A stretch of DNA of 5,666 bases. Source: JALONO01 sp038209965 (GTDB lineage: Bacteria > Bacteroidota > Bacteroidia > Cytophagales > Thermoflexibacteraceae). Position numbers and translations under genes: made by a program. This document shows, piece by piece, positions 1 to 5,666 of this stretch (position 1 is its first letter; every line of letters starts with the position of its first letter). The notes beneath the pieces were generated by a model. The model was not told where the DNA came from, ran no database searches, and saw nothing but the letters and a program-made list of their open reading frames with translations. The stretch spans positions 1-5,666 of the forward strand of contig JBBQXF010000184.1 of NCBI GenBank assembly GCA_038209965.1. The letters are read 5' to 3'.

Positions 1-310
1 GGAGGGGCGGGGGGGTATGGGGCAAGAGGCCCACACCCGTGAAACCGCCCACTGCAGCGGCAGCACAACCCGAGGCCAAGTCTTCTTTGTGCTCTTGGCC
101 CGGTTCACCAAAGCCGGCCCGCAGATCGAACCACCCCGGCGATAGGCACAGCTCGCCCCGGCCCTCAATGATCCGGGCGGCGGGGCAATCAATCGGAGCT
201 TCACTCATCTGGGTAATGAAACCGTTGGTTATCAACAAGTTTCGTACTGATCCATGCAAGGGCGAACTCGCATCCAGCAGGCGGACTTGCTTGAGCAAAA
301 AGGTGTCCAT
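1..310 (-). CDS. Dihydroorotase-family protein (PyrC-like), N-terminal part, probably non-catalytic; cut by the left window edge
   Basis: Reading leftward from the ATG at 310-308, the frame stays open for 103 codons to the window edge. Relatives are usually a little over 400 residues, so about a quarter is present. The N-terminus (MDTFLLKQVRLLDASSPLHG, then NLLITNGFI) is the usual small beta domain of cyclic amidohydrolases. It is followed by LSPGWFDLRAGFGEPG (residues 56-71), KEDLASG (75-81) and AAAAVGGFTGVGLLPHTPPP (83-102), which match the DHOase blocks PGxxDxHxHFRxPG, KED and GGFTxxxxMPNTxPP in order and spacing. True dihydroorotases cyclise carbamoyl-aspartate to dihydroorotate in pyrimidine synthesis. 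Here both metal-binding His of DxHxH are replaced (R64, G66), the substrate-binding Arg of FRxPG is G68, and the Asn of MPNT is H98. I therefore infer an inactive paralogue, perhaps structural, like the PyrC' proteins that assemble with aspartate transcarbamoylase. No other in-frame ATG lies in the preceding 70 bases, and the N-terminus has normal family length, which supports the start. No Shine-Dalgarno is seen. The family call is firm; the loss of activity is inferred. Confidence 0.85.
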   Translation of the reverse strand, partial: MDTFLLKQVRLLDASSPLHGSVRNLLITNGFITQMSEAPIDCPAARIIEGRGELCLSPGWFDLRAGFGEPGQEHKEDLASGCAAAAVGGFTGVGLLPHTPPPL

Positions 311-563
311 TCGGGGGAAATGAAAATTTGATTCGGCAAAAATAGGACAAGAATAAAATGATATGCAGATTTGACCCTTGGGATTTCTTTTTTGCCCGAA
401 AATGACTAACTTTTCACCCAAATTATCCATCAGGAATGGGTGCTGGATTTTTTGCTTTTTGCCGACCAGCACTCGGTCAGTGGATCCGACTTTACTTCCA
501 CGCCCAAGTTCCGAGTAGGCTTACACCAAACAAATAACAAACCTAAACATTGACACTAAACGT
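311..563. other. Divergent intergenic region carrying the promoters of both genes
   Basis: This 253-base stretch separates the two start codons. It is clearly richer in A and T than the flanking genes, with A-runs near 338-358 and T-runs near 385-393 and 448-460. No conserved small gene is visible. The last 40 or so bases before the plus-strand ATG (about 521-563) are A-rich, poor in G and lack a Shine-Dalgarno sequence. This is typical of Bacteroidota leaders, where A-rich unstructured sequence replaces ribosomal base pairing. The plus-strand promoter must lie here but could not be placed: the best -7-like match (TAACTTTT at 407-414) deviates at the last base and has no suitably spaced TTG. 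Confidence 0.6.
337..344 (-). promoter_or_regulatory. Candidate Bacteroidota -7 promoter box for the dihydroorotase-like gene
   Basis: On the minus strand these bases read TATTTTTG, an exact match to the Bacteroidota sigma-ABfr -7 consensus TAnnTTTG. The box lies 26 bases upstream of the ATG at 310, which would give a leader of about 20 bases. I find no matching TTG -33 element at the usual distance of about 19-21 bases, and an AT-rich tract makes chance matches likely. The call is therefore tentative. Confidence 0.35.
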
Positions 564-3500
564 ATGAAACTGATGATTCGGGCGGCCTTTGTGGCCGGGG
601 CGGTGCTGCTGGCCGTGGCCTGTGGCAAATTTGGCCGCAATGCGATTGGCCTATCGCAAAAAAACTTTGCTGAAGAGATTGAAGTCCGGCAAAACCTGAT
701 TTTTACATTTGACAAAAATATCGTGGCGGATTCGGCGGTCGACAAATGGTCCGAAACGCCGTACATTGAATTTACGCCCGCCGTGAGGGGGAAGTACCGC
801 TGGTCGGCCAGCAATGAACTGGTGTTTTCGCCCGAGGCCGGGTTCAAGCCCAGCACTGACTACAAGGCCAAACTATCCGACAAGATCCTGAAAGCATCGA
901 GCGAGAAGTTGTCGTTTGGGGACGAAGCCAATTTCACTTTCCACACTCCCTACCTCAACTTTGCCGGGGCCGATGTGTTTTGGGTGATGAACCAGCAGAA
1001 CCAGCCCGAAGTACGGCTCAACCTTAACTTTAACTACCCGGTCAATCCCGAGGAAGTAGCCAAATTGACCAAGATCAACATTGACGGTACGGCCGCCAAC
1101 TTTCGGGTAAATGGCTCGGAAACCGCCCAAGTGATCCAGTTGGCCGTGCCCCAGGAAGCTTCGCGCAGCTTCGATGCCAAATCGGTAGTGCTCAAACTTG
1201 GGTCGGGCCTCAAAACCCCGGGCAGCGAATATTCGGCCAAGGAATTGACCTTTGAAACCGCCATCCCCGACAAGAACGATTTCCGGATCCTCTCGGCGGA
1301 AGCGGAATATGACACCGACGAGCCGTTTATCCACGTTTACACCAACCAGACCGTCGGATCCAAGATCGACGACCTCAAGAAGTTGATTTCGTTCACACCG
1401 GCCATCAACTTTACGGTCGAAGCATTGGAATATGGATTCAAGGTGAGCGGCCAGTTCAGCACCGAGCAAGCCTATAAATTGACCGTGAACCGCAATTTGA
1501 AAGGCATTTTTGGCGGCTCGCTCAAATCTGATTCCGAGCATACCCTAGCTTTTGGCGAGGTGCAGCCCACCATTCAGTTTACGGCCAAAAAAGCCATTTA
1601 CCTGAGCAACAAAGGCAACAAAAACATCGGAATGCGGATTTTGAGCATTCCCAAGGTGAATATCAAGGTTTATAAAGTGTATCAAAATAATTTATTGGCT
1701 TACCTGCGCGAATCGGGCGAGCTGAACTCCTCGCAATACGAAGAGGAGTACTATGACGGCGGCTATTTCTACGGCGACTTTGATAATTTTGGCGATTTGA
1801 TCTACGAAAAAGATTACATCACCACCGACTTGAAAAAAGCCGAGGGGGCTTACCTGTTCAACCTCAACATCCCGGACAACCGGCCGTTCAAAGGGATTTA
1901 TGTGGTTCAGGTGCAGTCACTGACCGACCAATGGGTGCGGGCCAGCAAAGTCGTGTCCCTCTCAGATGTGGGCCTGATCGCCAAGCAGGCGAGCGACGAA
2001 GTGCTGGTGTTTGCCAATTCCATTCTCACCGCCCAACCGCTCTCGGGGATCGATGTCACGCTGGTGAGCACCAACAACCAAGATGTTTATACCCTCAAAA
2101 CCGACGGCAGTGGGGTTGCCCGCTTTGTTGACATTGACAAAAAAGCACCCGGTTTCCGCGTGGGCATGATCACTGCCTTGCAGGGAGAAGACTTCAATTA
2201 CATGCACTTCACCCAAACCTCGGTGAGCACCAGCCGGTATGAAGTGGGCGGCCTGCGCGAAAACGAAACGGGCCTACAAGCTTTCATCTATGGCGACCGC
2301 GACTTGTATCGCCCCGATGAAACGATGTACATCAAAACCGTTGTGCGCGATCAGGCTTGGAACACGGTCAAGGGTTTGCCAATCAAGCTAAAGGTCATAC
2401 TGCCAAATGGCAAAGCTTTTTTGAACAAAAAAGGGGTTTTGTCGGCCCAAGGCACTTTTGAAGCCAGTGTCAAGATTCCCACCTCAACTGTTACTGGGGC
2501 CTATACCGTGGAAATATACTCGGCCAACGACGTGCTCCTCAACTCCAAAAACATCAACGTGGAGGAGTTTGTGCCCGACCGCATCAAGGTCAATGCCAGC
2601 TTGGACAAAGAAGTGGTAAATATCGGTGGTACGGTTAAATTTTCGGCCCAAGCCCTCAATATGTTCGGCCCGCCCGCCCGCAACCGCAAGTGGGAAACTG
2701 AACTGTCATTGACCCGCAAAGAGGTGTTCTTCAAAGATTTGCCAGATTTTATGTTCAGTCTCACCGGGCGCAGCGACATCAGTTTTGAAAGCGAACTTCA
2801 CAACGGCACTACGGATGCAGAGGGCCGGTTTACAGTGGATATCGAAATCCCCAATACGTATAAAAATGTGGGGCTGTTGGAAGGGAAAATTTACAGTACC
2901 GTGTTTGACGAATCGGGCCGGGCCGTCAACCGGCTCAACCGTTTGGATATCTTGACCCAGCCCGCACTGTTTGGGATTGGCAAGTTTGACTATTATGTCG
3001 ATCTGCGCGGCAGCATCAACCTCCCATTGATCGCCGTCAACCACAAAGGCCAAGTGGCCAGCAATGCCAAAGCACGGCTCCAAGTGGTGCGCTATGAATG
3101 GCAAAATGTGCTGGAACGCGATACGTACTCCAACAATTATCGCTACGTGTCGCAAAAGAAAGAGAATATCATGGTTGACAAAACCGTCACGATCTCAGGC
3201 CGAAATTCATCTTTTCCGTTCGTGCCCAACATTGCGGGGCAATATGAAGTGCGGCTCATGCCCGAAAATACCGACGGCAGTTCTTACGTGGGCCGCACGT
3301 TCTCCGCCTATGAGTGGGGCGCGGCCCAGAGCACCAGCTTTGAGGTGGATCGCGAAGGCCAAGTGGACATTGAATTAAACAAAGACAGCTATAACACTGG
3401 CGACGTGGCCGAACTGTTGTTCAAAACCCCATTCAAGGGCCGCCTGCTGGTGACAGTGGAACGCAACAAGGTTTTTGACCATTTTGTGCTGGAAACCGAC

Positions 3501-5666
3501 AACAAGACTGCCACCCTCAAATTACCAATCAAAAAAGAATATTTGCCCAATGTCTACGTGGCGGCCACCCTGATCAAAGCGATGGACAATTCGGCCATCC
3601 CCCTCACAGTGGCCCACGGATACCGCAACCTGCGCGTGGACGGCACGGAGCACCAGATCAAACTGGCGATCAAAGCCCCACAAAACAGCCGGGCCAATGC
3701 CAAGCAGGAAATAGTGGTGCAAACTGACCGCGCCCAGTCTGACGTGGAAGTAACCGTGGCGGTAGTGGACGAAGGCATTTTGATCCTCAAAAACTACACC
3801 ACGCCCGATCCCTATGGCTTCTTTTTCCAACAGCGAGCGTTGGAAGTGAGCAGCTTCGACCTCTACCCGCGCCTGTTCCCCGAACTCAAACCAATGTCGC
3901 GCAACTACGGGGCCGACGGCTATAACATGGGCAAACGCCTCAACCCATTGGCCAACAAGCGGATTAAACCGCTGGCTTTCTGGAGCGGAACGCTGAAAAC
4001 AGATGCCAATGGCACCGCCCGCTACACCGTCAACCTGCCCCAATTCTCGGGCGAAGTGCGGATCATGGCCGTGGCGGTCAAAGATGGGGCTTTTGGCTCG
4101 GCCGAGGCCCACATGAAAATCGCCGATCCGATGGTGGTTAGCACCTCCCTGCCGCTGTTCATGTCACCCGGCGACGAAGTGTTGGTGCCAGTCACCCTCA
4201 CCAACACCACCGCCAAAAATGCCGAGGTAGCGGCCAAAATCACCGTGACCGGGGCTTTGGAACTGACTGGCGATGCGGCTCAAACCGTGGCTGTGGCGGC
4301 CAATGGCGAGCAACAAGTGCTGTTCCGGGCCAAAGCCAAGAACCAGATCGGCACCGCAGTGGTGAAGATTGAAGTCAACGCCCTGGGCGAAAAATTCACC
4401 GAAACGGTCGATCTCACCGTGCGGCCCAGCACCTCGCTGCTCAAATCCAGTGGCTCGGGAATGATTGAGGCGGGCAAATCGACCACCTTGGACTTGGCCA
4501 AAGACTACTTGACCTCCTCGGTGGAGGCCAAGCTGGTCGTGAGCCGCTCGCCAGTAGTAGAGTTGAGCCGTGAAATGGCTTATCTCGTCCGCTATCCCCA
4601 CGGCTGTGTGGAACAAACCATCTCAACCGCTTTCCCCCAATTGTATTTGGCCGAACTGATGCCCATTGTCTCGAATGGCAACACAATGAGCATCCGCAAT
4701 ACCACGGCAAATGTCCAAGAAGCCATCCGCCGGCTCCAAACCATGCAACTCTACAATGGTGGCCTGAGCTATTGGCAAGGTGGCACCGAGGAAACTTGGT
4801 GGGGCAGCGTGTACGCCGCCCATTTCTTGATCGAGGCCCGGAAAGCCGGCTACGATGTGGACGCTGGCTTTTTGGACAACCTAATGGGCTATTTGGTGAG
4901 CAAGGTGAAGAAGAAAAGCACCGAAGAATACTATTATTTTGATGCCACCGACGTGCGCAAACTCCGCCGGATTGCCCCCAAAGAGACCTTTTATTCGCTC
5001 TATGTGTTGGGCATTGCGGGCCGCCCAGATGCCTCCACCATGAACTACTACAAGAGCAACCAACAATTGCTGGCATTGGATTCCAAATACCTGCTCGCGG
5101 CCACTTACCTGCTCATCGGCGACCGGCCCTCTTACCAGCGCCTGTTGCCCGCCGGGTTCACGGGCGAACGCTCCCAGACTGCGCTGGGGGGCAGTTTTTA
5201 CTCGTTCATCCGCGATGAGGCCATTGCCCTCAATGCGCTCATCGAGGCCGATCCCCAAAGCAACCAAATCGGGATCATGGCCCGCCACCTGAGCCAGCAA
5301 CTCCGGCAAAGCCGCTACTACAATACCCAAGAAGCAGCGTTCAGCCTCTTGGCCCTGGGCAAATTGGCCAAAAAAGCCAATGTCTCGCCGGGTACGGCCA
5401 CGATCTACGCTGATGGCAAAAAAGTGGCTGACCTCAACGGGGCCAGCCTAACGCTGGGCAAAGAAGTGGCGGGCAAAAAAGTCAAAATTGACGTAGCGGG
5501 TGGCCCACTCTATTATTTCTGGGAAATGGAAGGGTTGAACACCTCTGGCACTTATGTGGAAGAGGACAACTTCCTGCGGGTGCGCCGCGAATACTACGAC
5601 CGCCGGGGCGCACGACTAAACACGTTCACTTTTGCCCAGAACGATTTGGTAGTGGTGAAACTGACC
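564..5666 (+). CDS. Alpha-2-macroglobulin family lipoprotein (thioester protease inhibitor); C-terminus cut by the right window edge
   Basis: The frame is open for 1701 codons from ATG 564 with no stop or frameshift; an in-frame TAG at 516 bounds it upstream. Residues 1-19 form a lipoprotein signal (basic K2/R6, hydrophobic core, LAVA before Cys20). Gly at +2 is not the Asp inner-membrane retention signal, so outer-membrane anchoring is likely. Domains in order: a bMG1-like beta domain (about 35-115); further macroglobulin domains; a bMG3-like block (about 467-522, starting SDVGLIAKQ); MG2 hallmark YGDRDLYRPDE (576-586); VEEFVPDRIKV (666-676); VAVVDEGIL (1065-1073); a bait-like linker (about 1102-1135); the A2M block beginning FWSGTL (1139); the thioester domain with PHGCVEQ (Cys1348, Gln1351) and GGLSYWQGG (1399-1407), ending near 1605; then the start of MG10. 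E. coli YfhM has the same order. The family traps proteases: bait cleavage exposes the Cys-Gln thioester, which binds the attacker covalently. By comparison with YfhM, about 100-200 residues are missing. Many bacterial A2M genes precede pbpC, which would lie outside the window. Family assignment is very secure; target proteases are unknown. Confidence 0.96.
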   Translation, partial: MKLMIRAAFVAGAVLLAVACGKFGRNAIGLSQKNFAEEIEVRQNLIFTFDKNIVADSAVDKWSETPYIEFTPAVRGKYRWSASNELVFSPEAGFKPSTDYKAKLSDKILKASSEKLSFGDEANFTFHTPYLNFAGADVFWVMNQQNQPEVRLNLNFNYPVNPEEVAKLTKINIDGTAANFRVNGSETAQVIQLAVPQEASRSFDAKSVVLKLGSGLKTPGSEYSAKELTFETAIPDKNDFRILSAEAEYDTDEPFIHVYTNQTVGSKIDDLKKLISFTPAINFTVEALEYGFKVSGQFSTEQAYKLTVNRNLKGIFGGSLKSDSEHTLAFGEVQPTIQFTAKKAIYLSNKGNKNIGMRILSIPKVNIKVYKVYQNNLLAYLRESGELNSSQYEEEYYDGGYFYGDFDNFGDLIYEKDYITTDLKKAEGAYLFNLNIPDNRPFKGIYVVQVQSLTDQWVRASKVVSLSDVGLIAKQASDEVLVFANSILTAQPLSGIDVTLVSTNNQDVYTLKTDGSGVARFVDIDKKAPGFRVGMITALQGEDFNYMHFTQTSVSTSRYEVGGLRENETGLQAFIYGDRDLYRPDETMYIKTVVRDQAWNTVKGLPIKLKVILPNGKAFLNKKGVLSAQGTFEASVKIPTSTVTGAYTVEIYSANDVLLNSKNINVEEFVPDRIKVNASLDKEVVNIGGTVKFSAQALNMFGPPARNRKWETELSLTRKEVFFKDLPDFMFSLTGRSDISFESELHNGTTDAEGRFTVDIEIPNTYKNVGLLEGKIYSTVFDESGRAVNRLNRLDILTQPALFGIGKFDYYVDLRGSINLPLIAVNHKGQVASNAKARLQVVRYEWQNVLERDTYSNNYRYVSQKKENIMVDKTVTISGRNSSFPFVPNIAGQYEVRLMPENTDGSSYVGRTFSAYEWGAAQSTSFEVDREGQVDIELNKDSYNTGDVAELLFKTPFKGRLLVTVERNKVFDHFVLETDNKTATLKLPIKKEYLPNVYVAATLIKAMDNSAIPLTVAHGYRNLRVDGTEHQIKLAIKAPQNSRANAKQEIVVQTDRAQSDVEVTVAVVDEGILILKNYTTPDPYGFFFQQRALEVSSFDLYPRLFPELKPMSRNYGADGYNMGKRLNPLANKRIKPLAFWSGTLKTDANGTARYTVNLPQFSGEVRIMAVAVKDGAFGSAEAHMKIADPMVVSTSLPLFMSPGDEVLVPVTLTNTTAKNAEVAAKITVTGALELTGDAAQTVAVAANGEQQVLFRAKAKNQIGTAVVKIEVNALGEKFTETVDLTVRPSTSLLKSSGSGMIEAGKSTTLDLAKDYLTSSVEAKLVVSRSPVVELSREMAYLVRYPHGCVEQTISTAFPQLYLAELMPIVSNGNTMSIRNTTANVQEAIRRLQTMQLYNGGLSYWQGGTEETWWGSVYAAHFLIEARKAGYDVDAGFLDNLMGYLVSKVKKKSTEEYYYFDATDVRKLRRIAPKETFYSLYVLGIAGRPDASTMNYYKSNQQLLALDSKYLLAATYLLIGDRPSYQRLLPAGFTGERSQTALGGSFYSFIRDEAIALNALIEADPQSNQIGIMARHLSQQLRQSRYYNTQEAAFSLLALGKLAKKANVSPGTATIYADGKKVADLNGASLTLGKEVAGKKVKIDVAGGPLYYFWEMEGLNTSGTYVEEDNFLRVRREYYDRRGARLNTFTFAQNDLVVVKLT

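Noticed and set aside
39..323. Plus-strand open frame of 94 codons at the left edge
   Set aside because: It lies antisense to the dihydroorotase-like gene, has low-complexity Pro/Ser/Arg composition and resembles no family. The minus-strand reading shows clear family blocks.
407..414. TAACTTTT as the -7 box for the A2M gene
   Set aside because: It misses the final G of TAnnTTTG, the nearest TTG triplets are at wrong spacings (about 12 and 26 bases), and it would leave a leader of about 140 bases.
462..490. Short dyads (GACC/GGTC at 464-478, CACT/AGTG at 470-482) as a possible operator or hairpin upstream of the A2M gene
   Set aside because: The arms are only four bases, overlap, and are mutually exclusive, so chance is the simplest explanation. 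No T-tract follows to suggest a terminator.
573..575. Alternative start at Met4 of the A2M gene
   Set aside because: Starting at 564 adds Lys2 to the basic n-region of the signal peptide and fits the A-rich leader. Met4 cannot be excluded but gives no better signal sequence.
873..1541. Long minus-strand open frame of 222 codons, with similar ones at 3522-4112, 4164-4616, 4441-5076 and 4881-5330
   Set aside because: All lie antisense inside the A2M coding frame, which shows ordered conserved domains. Their translations carry no recognisable motif and are explained by stop-poor complementary codons.

Overview
The window looks like a chromosomal segment from a member of the Bacteroidota, possibly a Cytophagales or Saprospirales-type lineage with a moderate GC content of roughly one half. 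Three things point there: an A-rich leader with no Shine-Dalgarno before the large gene, a TAnnTTTG-type -7 box before the other gene, and the style of both proteins (a DHOase-like protein with a degenerate metal motif, and a lipoprotein alpha-2-macroglobulin). Genus cannot be determined from what is visible.

Layout: two divergently transcribed protein genes share one 253-base intergenic region, and both run off the window. On the left, on the minus strand, lie the first 103 codons of a dihydroorotase-family protein (2-310). On the right, on the plus strand, one uninterrupted reading frame from 564 to the last base gives 1701 residues of a bacterial alpha-2-macroglobulin (A2M) with an intact thioester motif. 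The stop codon lies beyond the window. No RNA gene, mobile element, CRISPR array or terminator was recognised.

Function: the A2M-like protein is predicted to be a lipid-anchored envelope protease trap. Cleavage of a bait segment would trigger a conformational change and expose a Cys-Gln thioester that couples to the attacking protease. The divergent partner belongs to the dihydroorotase family of pyrimidine biosynthesis. The part seen has lost the canonical DxHxH metal ligands and the substrate-binding Arg and Asn, so it is probably a non-catalytic paralogue. There is no evident functional link between the two genes beyond the shared promoter region.

No undescribed system is evident. The points most worth checking are the degenerate dihydroorotase active site, the short and very basic bait-like segment, and an acidic, tyrosine-rich insert in the N-terminal half of the A2M protein.
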